The translations under genes were made by a program, and so were the position numbers. Positions 27,617 to 38,870 of a DNA stretch of 64,000 nucleotides are shown here, one piece after another. The DNA lies in NCBI GenBank assembly GCA_022818135.1, contig JAFMSR010000008.1, forward strand, positions 32,445,100 to 32,509,099, in the 5' to 3' direction. Every line of letters begins with the position of its first letter. Within the stretch, counting starts at the first letter, position 1. Origin of the DNA: Saxidomus purpurata. Taxonomy: Eukaryota > Mollusca > Bivalvia > Venerida > Veneridae. Below the pieces are notes generated by a model. That model searched no databases, had not been told where the DNA came from, and saw only the letters and a list, made by a program, of their open reading frames with translations.

Positions 27617-30600
27617 CATGAAATGTTACAAAATTTAAGAAATAAACAGTATATTTTCGTTGATAAAATGTATTCGTATGAATTTTTAGACAAATTATCA
27701 TTTGTTCATTTAAAGTGTTATTAACCTTCAAAGTGATCATCATATTTTAAGAAAGGCTCTTTTTAGCTCTGATCTATACTGTTCGCAGAATGTTCGCAAT
27801 ATTTTGAAAATGTATAACAGTTTTAATTCTTGTGAATAAAGTGAAAACCATTTATTTCCTATCCCAGTCAAAACTATAACTAAAGAAATGAAAAACCTGC
27901 CTACATATGGTTTGTGAATGTATTAGAACCATAACGTTTCAGTTCTTCAATGTTTTTGTTTGTTGTCAAGGAGAATAAATGGATGCATCTTGCATTGTTA
28001 TCTGCGTGGGCTTGATTGTTCTGTAAAAGTGTCTGGATTATACAATTTTATGCTTAAGATGTCAGGCAGCTGTCAGCAATTACACACAATTTTCAGTTTG
28101 ATGGGTGGAAAGGTTCTTTAAAATCAAACAAATTTCACCGACCAAAACTGTTGAAGCAAGTGTTGATTTCATTAATGCTACTTGATATCAATTTAAATAT
28201 GTCTTAAGGGGGATCACTGCTGAAAGTAAAAATAACAATAGATTTTATTGACCCTGTTTTTATGGAGACTAACAAATTGCTAGTTAATTTCTGGGAAGAT
28301 AATGATGGGTCAATGACTTAACTTTTTCGCAATATCAATCTTTAGTGATACATGTACAGCATCAGATCAAGTAAAGGTACTAAATGCAGAATTAGCAAAT
28401 TTTTTGTATGTTAATGTTTATGTATGTGGTGTATTTTTCAGAATAGGTATAAATTTTCAAACTTTTATAATGTAATATATCATAACTTAGATTAAAATAT
28501 TGGAAATAGTGGTATTTTATCATCATCTGAATAAATATTACGCTCCTTATTATTACCCCACCCACTTTACTAAATTTCATTTTCTCAATTTTTATTGAAT
28601 TATTTTTTTCGTGATAAAGGAATAACAAGGAGATCTTTTACCCACAGTTTGATTAAAACTTTTGTTTTAGAATGCAAAAATAAAACATGGGGGTCAATGT
28701 GCATAATTTATAAGAAAGAAATTCAATAAAAACTGACAACAAATTTGTTTTTTAGATTTCGACGAGCCTTGAGACGGCATAGGTCTGTAATTAAGAACTG
28801 TAAGAGGAACTTGTTATTACTGTATTTTTATATCCTAACAACTTTTCCTGTAATAAAGTTTGAGTTAAGAACATATCTAAAACAGTTTTTGAGAATTGAT
28901 TATTTTTGTACCCCTACCCCCCATTTTGGCATATGGCAAAATTTGTCAATTCAGTCACAAAATGTGAGGTCAAATTATTTCTTTCTCAAATATGTTCATT
29001 TTTTTGCACTAAAATATTCCTATAAGTTTACTACTGCATACTTGTTTTTTCCAGTTAAATCATCATTTTTGAAATATAACAAATGTAAATTTCCGGAAGT
29101 GCAAAATCCAAAACCTCACCAGTGACTCCCCACAAGATGTACATTGTTTAGAAATGGTTAGTCCACGGTGCAGTAGACTGATTTAAAAAAAGAAACCTCA
29201 GCAGCATTGTTGTCCGATGTATCTCAAATTACGGAACAATGCATTGAATGTGAAAATAAGGTGCTGAATATTACTAGTAACATCAAATATCTACGACTCT
29301 AGTATGCATTTACTTTAGCGTAGAAAGGAATCCATGAGAAGAACATATTAGTGAAAGGCATGTATCATTAAATGGATTATCAAGATATAAGAACAGCGAA
29401 TTTCTGTTAAAGTATGAAATGGTCTTGTTGGACAAAACTATCATTAAATCATTTTGTATAGTTTAAATATACAATTTTTTTAAACGACTATGATGTCGTT
29501 TCTTTTACAAAGTTTCATAATAACGTTTTATTTTAAATAAAATGTACATATTCGATATTTAAATTGCTTTATTGACAAATATTATGTTCTTCTAAATAAA
29601 GGATTTCCATAGTTAGTGGTTACAAAACAGTGATATTTAATAAAGACAAAACAAACCTTTATGTGTTAGCATCGGTAGTTGAGTTAGATTTTCTACGTTT
29701 CATTGTGTTTTGGACGAAATCCAATGTAGAAAATTCTGGCTTCTTTTTATTTTGAAATTTTAATTTGCATTTTGAGTTTCTTCTATTAGAAAGTAACTCT
29801 GGGTACCTAATTTGCTCAAGTAATAATTAAAAGTAAAACAAAACACCTAAGAAACATTTTGAATGGTAAAATCTAAGATGAAAGCTGTCCGTTTTACAAA
29901 ACATATATACTTGATTATGACATAAAAAGATAGGTAAAAAAGGTCCTGGAAAATTACAAAATAGGAGCATTTAGTAACATAACCATAGATCAAATATGAA
30001 ATTGAAAATGATTAAGATACAAATATATCACGATTTTCTGTTAGTATATCAAATCTGTTATTTTGACACATTGTACTACGTAATCGTCATTTTATTTCAA
30101 AGTTCTATTACTTGGTACATGTGTAAGTTGTTGGAATATATTGCAATATAAATTCAATTGTATCAGCAAAATCTGTAAGCGTAATAACATCCTATTGCAT
30201 TGTTACATGTAATATTTCATAATTAATTAATTTTGTACAAGAAATTTTTCTACTTTGATGTCGATTCAAATATAAAATCATGTCAAACCTAGCTAAATCT
30301 CAGTAAGCCTTCAGTTGTGTATGTATCGCATTATTTTTCATACGCGTAACGTATTCATGCAAACTTCTTTATTTTCCATATAGAAACGATTCTTTCTGCA
30401 TGAAACATATCAGGAACTATCGACATCTTACCTTAAACAATTAGTGCTGAAGTTTCATTTAGTTTTCTAATAGCTCGAATGAAATTTTCCAAATTCGATT
30501 TTTTTAATTATAGAAGAATATGTAATTAAACTGTTACATGTATGTAACATGAACTGATAGTTAAATTCTCTATCGAACAAGGCAAAGAATTATTGGTTTC

Positions 30601-31240
30601 AGTTGAGAAGATCAAAAAGCCTCCACAGTAGTCATGAGGCATATTCGAAATAAGTATGAGGCCTAAATCGTGCGTTTACTTTGCATGTTTAGGCTTCCCT
30701 GTTTGATATTATTTTTGTTTTAAATATGTATAATCTTTTAACGAAGCTAGATATTTATCAAGTTACAAGTGACCGGCCAGTTCTTCGTTTGTTTCTATAT
30801 TGCGTTTTTGTATTCAAAACAGCCTCTTCGATGGCAATGTTTGCCATTGTATAACCTGTTTCATTACTGAGGACCAAATAGAAAATAAACGTCTTCATGA
30901 CAGAAACACTGATTTGTAAGTTTTGGAATGAAAATGACATTGTTTCACTCATCTTTAACGTACGATATGCGAATCTGTATACACTTAATATACATGTTAA
31001 GTAACACTGACTTATAACGAGGCACAACTGCATATTATATCGTTTCAAATTTCATATTCACTTTTTTGCAGTTTTAGTACACAGATTAAATAACATTTGT
31101 TTTAAATAACTAATAGCCTTAATACAGACCTCTTTATACATACATCTGTAACAGCTGCAATGATGAACTGTTATCTTTAAGCACATTTAACTTATAACGA
31201 GCCTAAATTATTCGCTATGAGTATGTTTGCTAATACTGTA
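27617..31240. other. AT-rich stretch with R4 fragment
   Basis: A 126-codon frame at 28745-29125 and a 96-codon minus frame at 30758-31048 show no recognised domain. R4 copy b lies at 30692-30723. I find no other structure. Confidence 0.4.
30692..30723 (+). repeat. Short repeat R4, copy b (3' part)
   Basis: It contains GGC, then the 29-bp TTCCCTG...TTTTAA segment identical to 23054-23082. The 5' part of the unit (GTTTTTGGTACGTG) is missing. Confidence 0.6.
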
Positions 31241-31465
31241 AGTTATTGAATGACGTAAAATACATTGTAGTTATGCAAATAATATTTGTGAAATACCAAT
31301 TTAGCTACAAAATGCTCAACTGGTACTGGAAAAGAAGTAATTAACTATGCCTAGACACCATAAATAGGGAAAATGTCATCGTCAACTAGAATGGTTCTAC
31401 TTCTACTTGATGTTGCATGATTCTATGTCTGCAACCTATAGTGCTTGATATGGAAATATCTTAAC
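31241..31465 (+). repeat. Diverged repeat R1, copy b
   Basis: It begins AGTTATTGAATGACG and contains TTATGCAAATAATATTTG, TTTAGCTACAAAATG, ATGCCTAGACACC and AGAATGGTTC. Downstream, ATGTCTGCAACCTA aligns with ATGTCTGCGACTTA of the copy at 38643. It is noncoding, with the same orientation as the other three copies. Confidence 0.55.
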
Positions 31466-32676
31466 AAATGTCCTTAATATTAGAACACTTCCTGAGAACT
31501 CCCTTTTTCGCACAAAATTTATGGAACTACTTTATTTGTAACGGTGATGCGTTATGCAATTTGTATTCAGCCAACACGTCTGGATGTTCCAATCTTTTTC
31601 TAATCTTGGCGACCATTAATACAGGGTGTTTTATACCATCTCTTACAATGTCATTTTGTTTATTCTGTATCTGTTACTTAATGGAATGAAATACACATGT
31701 TACATATGCGATGTTCTAATTTGTTTATAATATATAATACAAGTATAATACCTAATTTAAATATCAGATACGCCCGAAAGGTAAATTTATGACATGTACT
31801 ATAAATGAAGTCCTTTCAGGCGCAAGACAACGCGTCTTGAAGATAAAATTGTTGTATGTCAGGTTAACAAATATGTCATCTTCTCTGGGACCTAAGTCAT
31901 TTGCAACCGATTTCATCAACCGTTATTGTCTGACATTTAATGCAAAAATATGAAACTGCATAATAAATTGAATATATTCTGCCGTTACTCTGCCGTTATA
32001 ACGTCGTTTCGGATTGGTAACGCCATCTAAATTTGCCACATCTAAATAGTGTTGATACGGTTTGAGTATTGTGTGTAGAAAAGGTTCAATAATTTACTTA
32101 TTTGGACATTTGCGACAGTATATATGGTTTGATATGATCGTAAACAGGACACATTTCTCCATAAGAATATTAAAAATGGCACAATTAAAAATGTATCATT
32201 GTATCATTTACAACCGTATATACAATTGCAAATATCAAACTTACAAAACTATGAACCTATATTATAACTTCAATCATTTTATTGTTATTCAAATAATAAA
32301 GAATTATTAAGCAATAAGAGTCTAGACTCACAAAAGAAATTAGCTATTATCATATTCATTCTAACAAAGCACGAATACTTTTTGTTTATCTTGCTCTTAA
32401 TTACCCTCCTACAAGTTCTATATGTAATGAATTCAAGAGCTTATTACAACACGTATACAATGTATTCTTGTTTAATATAGCGCAAGAGTCGTAACGATTT
32501 CTCAAAGACGACTATATATCAGTGTTCTTGCGCCAAAACATTACTGACAATATACATGTGCCTATGTGCAAAATGTACATAACCCTATGTTGTTACATAG
32601 GTGAATAAATGCAGCATGCAAATGGCACACTACATTTGAAAGTATAATTAATTGAAAGTTCATATGAAATCATGGT
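31466..32676. other. AT-rich spacer between R1 copies
   Basis: Frames at 31468-31689 and 32062-32310 (73 and 82 codons) have no recognisable domain. Nothing else is visible. Confidence 0.4.
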
Positions 32677-32890
32677 AAGTTATGCAACGGAATACACATT
32701 TATATGCAAATTATGTTTGTTAAATATTCATTTAGCTGCAAAATTTACAACTGCTACAGAATATGGAAAGAATGAACGATGTCTAGACGTGATTAAATGG
32801 AATAAATATCTTTGTCATGCAGAATAGTACAAATTTATGGCGTACCCTTTGAATATTTTTATCTCGATATATCGAAAACACTTTGAAATA
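32677..32890 (+). repeat. Diverged repeat R1, copy c
   Basis: It starts AAGTTATGCAACGGAATAC. It contains ATATGCAAATTATGTTTGTT, TTTAGCTGCAAAATT, GAACGATGTCTAGACGTG, AAATATCTTTGTC and TAGTACAAATT. Later, GATATATCGAAAACACTT aligns with GATATATCGAAAGAAGTG of copy d. It is the best match to copy d. Confidence 0.65.
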
Positions 32891-34956
32891 TGAGGATGCT
32901 GTTGGGATGTGTTTCTAGAACATAATTACGGCAACTTTCATATTTCCCTGAAACTTGTACATCGGCCTTCGTGACAAGATTACTACGCATCTGATCACAA
33001 AATCATCATAAATAATACGATATATCACTCAAACGAAGTTTGTTTCCTAATTATATGCTGAATTTTGTTAAAAATATATGAAATGCTTTGTTCAGGATAC
33101 GTCTGGTTTTCAAGGAGTAGGAAATTTGTAAAACTTAGATACAAATGCACCATGCAAGATATATATTTGAATTTATGCGGAATGGAAGGCCCACTAAAGG
33201 AATCATAGACCCGATATGTTAAACTATTACTGGTTGTATTAGAAGACATATAATGCATAAACTCCGACAAAAAGCAATATCTCAGGGTATATAAAATTGC
33301 TAAAGAAAGGCTGATAGAGCTAAATTTTAAATTACAAAACGAAAAGCATTAATTTTAAATTTAAAAACGAGAAAATGAATGTAAATGGCAAACTGTCAAG
33401 CTGTGATATTATCATTTCTAATAAACATCATGTTCTATCAAGTCGCCATATTGTGATAAAATTGTTACTAGAATCAAAATTTTTATTGGCATAAACAAAT
33501 CCATGTTTTTCACCAAACTCTCATTGGCGGTTTGTTTTAAATTACTATATTGAAAAGTATGACAATAAAACATATAATAAATGTGACTAAATCAATCGTA
33601 AGCGAACGTTAGAATACATTTTTATATATATGTATATACAAACAAGTTTTACATTACTGCTTATAACAAGAAGAAATTAACTATTATTATTTCGAATCTC
33701 CATAGCAAGTTGTTCGAACTTAGCAAGCTTGACAATTACAGAATTCCTTGAAGTAGTATTGAGATTTGTGAAACTGCATTCTAAGTGATGCTGGTCGGAT
33801 GCTAAAAATAGACCAAATATAAGAATGCTTCAAAGTCATCATTTTGATTCAGTCAGCATAATTTTAAGGCTGCCATATTATTATATAGATTTAAATCTTT
33901 GTTAGTGAGGAATTTCACAGCATAACATGCAGGATTTTGCCTGCAAATAAAGTTTCTCAACATAAAGTTAGTGGCATATGGTTAAAGAGATATGTTCTTA
34001 GATAGTAAAGTTTGTTTTAGTATATTTTTGTATTTTTTAAGACCTTTAATTTGTTGTTGTTGGCAAAATCAGCTCTTAGAAGTGACCACTCATTTTGGTC
34101 AGCCATTTTGGGTTTTTCCCCATTTTTTGAGGGAGAGAAATATCTGCTATTTTAATTGCTTTAAATAATTAATCTGTTTGTTTAGATTGAGATGTTATGG
34201 TGCGTAATTTTACATAGATTACATTGGTTGATTTTGTTTTTGATGACAATATTTGGTTGTCTTGCTTTGTTGAAAAATGTAAAAAATGTTAGAATTTTAA
34301 TGTCAATCATGTGAGAAATTAGATTGGTCTTTTAGGCAATCAGAAGACAGCATTTCTTCTCCTGGATTCCTAGGCTTATGAGATTTTTACTTTCGGACTT
34401 TTTGGCACTATAGACTAAAATTACTAAATTCTATTCAAAATTAATACAGATATTAATTATTTGAGAGTAACAATTTGGGCTTGGTCTATTTAGCAAATAT
34501 TTTTGATGAGTAAACTCTGAGAATACAAACAATAAAAGTATGGAATTTTATCATGGAACTTTTTTGGACATGAAGATTTCTCTTGTAATAATTTTAACTT
34601 AAATATCCTATGTTGTGCTTGAATATTATCAACATCCTAAATTGGCACTTTTGGAATACAGTTTAAGATTGGTGTGTAAACTATGAAAGCATGACATAGT
34701 ATTAAGTACACTGAGAAACTCTTAGAGTTTTTGTAAATATATGTAGAACTTATTGCTGAGGTAAAAATGTAGTATGGAAACAAATGGTGTTGGCTTTTTC
34801 AACAGAATAGTGAATGAATGAAAGGGAGATAACAAATAAGAAAACTTGATCCCAGAACCTAAGCCATTTACCCTGGAAACAAAGGACAATTATAAAAGAA
34901 TTGAAAGCCCATGAACTAAGTCCATTCAGAGGATCATTTGAAAACAAGCTTGCCCC
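32891..34956. other. AT-rich stretch leading into a poly(A) tract
   Basis: From about 33900 the plus strand reads like transcript-derived or 3'-UTR-like sequence that ends at 34956 in a long A tract. No coding frame of note is present and no AATAAA sits close upstream of the A tract. A retrocopy of a noncoding transcript is possible but unproven. Confidence 0.3.
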
Positions 34957-35009
34957 AAAAAAAAAATGAAAAAAAACCTGTTTTTTTTTTTAAAAACCCC
35001 CAAAAAAAA

Positions 35010-35045
<36 letters not shown>

Positions 35046-35050
35046 TGGTG

Positions 35051-35110
<60 letters not shown>

Positions 35111-35151
35111 ATTAATAAAAAAAAAAAAAAAAAAAAAAAAAGAAAAAAAAG
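34957..35151 (+). repeat. Interrupted poly(A) and homopolymer tract
   Basis: About 195 bp consist almost entirely of A, with short runs of T and C near the left edge (a T run at 34981-34991, then runs of A, C and A). The minus-strand reverse transcriptase frame is lost at the right edge. It may be a genuine insertion tail, or a poor consensus in a homopolymer region. The odd succession of A, T, A, C and A runs favours at least some assembly error. Confidence 0.8.
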
Positions 35152-35858
35152 GAAATGAGATAAGTGCCTTAATCGATTCGGTAGATAATGACTTTTGAGC
35201 TTGACGCTGATAAAGTAACCCAAGGTATGTAAAAGTTTTAACTTGTTTTAAAAGCTCATTATTATATATTAGTGATACATTTCGCTGTCTTTTACCCTGT
35301 CGAAATACCATAACCACTGTTTTATTTTTATTAACTTCAATGCCCCATTTAGAGCAGTAATCATACAATGTATTCAACAATACTTGTAAACCATCTTCAG
35401 AATATGAAAAAGTGCAGTATCATCAGCAAATAATAACATATATATTTAAAGTTCATCTAAAGTAAAAGCATCAATAGCTGCTAAGTGTTCTTGCATAACA
35501 TTGATGAAAATTATAAATAAAAAGGGAGATAATAGTTCACCTTGTTTCACGCCAATGTAACTACAATTTATCGAAAAAATCAGTCAATGAATTATTTACC
35601 TTTACACATGACTTAACACTTTCATACATGCTTTAAAGAGTTTTTAATTTTACATGACACACCACTATTAGCTAATTTAAACCAAATACCATTTCTATAA
35701 GTTAAATCAAAAGCCTTACGAAAATCAACGAACGTGGTGACTGTGTCAATAATGGAATTAAGCACAAAAATGCAATCAACAGTGCTTTTTCCTTTTCTAA
35801 ATCCATATTGATTATCGTTCAAATTAGACGTGTGTAATAAAAACTGTATTTTTTACAA
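35152..35858 (-). mobile_element. LINE reverse transcriptase remnant (broken)
   Basis: Read on the minus strand, the order of motifs is that of a non-LTR (CR1/jockey-like) reverse transcriptase. First comes NQYGFRKGKSTVDC, from about 35822 downward, then FVDFRKAFD. Next is GVKQGELLSPFLF at about 35514-35553, and the catalytic FADDTALF at 35407-35430. Last are KTVVMVFRQGKR and TFTYLG near 35220-35240. The copy is dead. There is a gap before FVDFRKAFD, a frame change before GVKQGE, a stop just upstream of the FADD motif, and a one-base frameshift just after it. The frame then runs into the poly(A) tract. The endonuclease and C-terminal parts are absent. The same element class probably produced the fragment at 44352-44711. 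Confidence 0.93.
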
Positions 35859-38040
35859 TTAGATATAAAGCAGCTAACTACTGATATGTACAAAAATGAG
35901 TACAATTGCAATACAAGGGCAAATAGTTATTACAATAACCATTTCTCAGTAAAGAATTCGATGAAGACAAAATATTGCTCAGAATCATTTATGTATTATC
36001 AAAACAATTATCAAAATAATTGCAAATGTAATAACTAAGAGAAATTTTAGTCGTTCGATATAATTGTTATTTTGCAGAGATTTCTTTAAAATCAGTCTAA
36101 GAATCTAAGAATGGTATGTGGTAATGTATAAACGGGACGTTATTGTGCTTGATTTTAAAGGGACTCTACACAAAATACAAATTCATTGTCAGCATTTTAG
36201 GAATACATTTTTTTCTTTAATTCACATAAATGAGAAAACTATCTCAATGATATTCGTACTAGAAGTCAATCATCAATTTTTAACCGGCAATATTTTCTAG
36301 AAATAATGGAAGTTAGAGTAGACATATTGAGAAGAATAGAGTCAAAATAGGACAAAACGATTCTTTTGTTTTAGATATGTCAAAACCTTCTGTGTTCTGT
36401 GGCAGCCTGTAATTATGTACTACGGTAACCATCATTATTGTAGTTTTGCTCAGTATCAACGGCTGTGAAGTTTTTAAAATGCTTCTTATTTTGAATTCCA
36501 ATAATCAATAATTTTCCTCAGAAGATAAACGTTTTGAAGCATTGCAACATCATTATTACATCCCTACACTTTTCGACAGCTTTCAATAAAATTGAGTCTT
36601 TAAATGTTATGTAAATCCATTTTAATTTATAAAAATCAGTACAACAGGATTTGATCAACACAGACATTTAACTTCAGAAGCTGATATTCAACATATATAT
36701 TTTTTTATTACGTATCTCTATGAAATTTGGAAGTTTCGTATATTTATCGCATATCATACCGTTTACATACGAGTTCTTTGAGTTTGCAAAACGACACGAT
36801 GCCCCATGACGCATATAAGGAATAGTGACAGTCAAAAAAGAGTGAAAATATGGTTTCATTCTTTATTTTCTCTCCGAAAAAATTATTCAAATAAATGATA
36901 AGGCATTGAGGCTTTATAGAACTTATTGGCCTACAAGTACAAAACCTGTTCTCATTTTTTAATTCTCTCCCACAAGAAGTTATGTAAATAAATGATAAAG
37001 AAGAAATGCCAATCAAGCAGATGATTGAATGTTGTACAGTAGCAACGTATAGACGATTTTTTATTTTGCAAATTAGAGATGGCATGATTACAGTTCTGAG
37101 CTCTGTGCAGACTTAATAAGCTGATATAATGAATGAAACTGAGGAAGCATGTCTAGCCATAATAACACGATGGGTAATGAAGACCTTAGAACAGGTTTGC
37201 CGAAATTCATTAATTACATGCAATTGTAGTGATTTGTCTCTTATGAATACTCTCTCAAAGTAAATAGTCCGTTCATTTGCATAACTCTGTTGCTTTTTTG
37301 CAATTTTGTGCGTGATTTTTACTCGATGGAAACAAAACTTAAATATTTGCAAATTTGACAATTAGAGTTTACGTTAATACGTTTGCTCACATGTTCTGTT
37401 AACAGAATGTGCAGACTGAGAAATTTAATTGAAATTTCACATCTGTTAACCGATACAACATGTATGTATCTGTGAAACAACTTAATAGCAAGCCAAAGGA
37501 TTTCAGCCGATAAGCCCAAAGTAGAACATTTGAACTACTGGACGTTTAAGACAATCAACAATATGTAAAACACTTAAATTATCCAGATTACGTTAGAATT
37601 GCTTTTCAAGCATTAAAAGCCATTTAACTCGTACGTATATCAATTAATATAAATATATTGATAAAAAGATATTGTATCATTTTAATAGTTATATATAAGT
37701 GTCGATAAGTTAATAAAATTGTCGATAAACAAGAAATCTTTTTGTCACAAATCGTTTTATGTTTAGTTTAAATTTAGGACACAAAGGTACTGGTTGTTTG
37801 GTTAAATTACACGCTAAGCTGTTTAGGGATTTATGCTACACCGACTTATGACTCTCTTTTACATAATAATATGTACTTAGTTCTCGTTAAAGTGCGATAT
37901 TTATGAGTGCATCTGTCATATGCGTTGAGTCCAATTACATAATAGTAATATATATCACAAAATAGGCAATGTACAGATTAACAGTTACAAGAATAAGTTT
38001 TCTATTGTATAATTCCTTGTAACATTATTGTAGATCCAGA
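35859..38040. other. AT-rich stretch without recognisable genes
   Basis: Minus-strand frames of 113 codons (36744-37085), 82 codons (37113-37361) and 66 codons (37319-37519) overlap other frames and have no recognisable domain. I see no repeat or RNA gene. Confidence 0.45.
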
Positions 38041-38262
38041 AGAGCCGTCGTGACGCAATGGTAGCGCGTTCGCCTCAGGATCGAAGGGTCCCGGGTTCGA
38101 TCCCTACCATAGCCATGTCGGTAGTGTCCTTAGACAAGACACAAATAATACCACATTGCCTCTCACTCTTCGAAGTTGATTCCATCTAGAATGAGTCTAG
38201 AGAGCGATTAATATAAGTTGTAAGAACTTGTTTCGCAATCGAGAATAAAAAAATAGTATAAT
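38041..38262 (+). mobile_element. tRNA-derived SINE, copy 3
   Basis: It has the same family and orientation as the copy at 20545. The A box is TGACGCAATGG at 38051-38061 and the B box is GGTTCGATCCC at 38094-38104. The central domain has CATGTCGGTAGTGTCC, and the tail contains AGAGCGATTAATATAAGTTG and CGCAATCGAG, ending in an A-rich run. The enlarged anticodon loop is conserved between both copies, so it belongs to the SINE consensus and is not a local mutation. No clear target-site duplication is visible. Confidence 0.9.
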
Positions 38263-38642
38263 AACGACAAAATAAACCCACAACAAACAAAAAAGGAACA
38301 AATAGTGCGGCCCACCAAAGAAATCATCTGTTAAGATTATCATAAGAGATTACTGGCTAATAACAGATGCATTTCTCCTGAGTGTGAAATTAAGTTCCAA
38401 TGTTTCTTAATACATGTACACCAATGAAATGTTACTTATGTTTCACCCAGGCCGGGGATCTTTAAAACAACTTAAAGAAGACTGTTTTATAATGTTTTCC
38501 AGGTGAAACTTAGATGTTAAAACAATTACATATTCCGTCGTACGTGAATTTGTAAGTATTGCAAAATAAAATGTTGGTTAGAAAGCTAACATATATTCTG
38601 TAACAAATCTATAAAATTCATTTCAGGTACATATGCAAATAT
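38263..38642. other. Spacer between SINE and R1 copy d
   Basis: No features are seen. A 12-bp GGCCGGGGATCT word at about 38452 recurs near 22415, but the match does not extend. Confidence 0.4.
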
Positions 38643-38870
38643 AAGTTATGGAATCGGATTCACAAATTTATGCAAATATTATTTTATAAATGTCCGTTTA
38701 ACTACCAAATTGCAATTGCAAAAAAAAAAATATCATGAACGATGTCTAGACATGACTAAAAAAGTGGATATCCTAATCAAATAGAAAGGTACAGGTTTAA
38801 GTGGATGTTTTTATGTTTCAATGTCTGCGACTTACCCATAAGATATTGAATCTGGATATATCGAAAGAAG
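38643..38870 (+). repeat. Diverged repeat R1, copy d
   Basis: It starts AAGTTATGGAATCGG and contains TTTATGCAAATATTATTTT, TTTAACTACCAAATT, a ten-A run, GAACGATGTCTAGACATGAC and GATATATCGAAAG. It aligns over its whole length with copy c. The 67-codon frame at 38801-39004 overlaps its end and is probably incidental. Confidence 0.65.

Noticed and set aside
34934..35380. 148-codon minus-strand frame as an intact gene
   Set aside because: Its second half is poly-Phe from the A homopolymer tract. Only the first half is real reverse transcriptase sequence, and it is a frameshifted fragment.
22415..38465. Shared 12-mer GGCCGGGGATCT near 22415 and 38452 as a repeat family
   Set aside because: The match does not extend beyond 12 bp on either side, so chance or a tiny remnant cannot be excluded.
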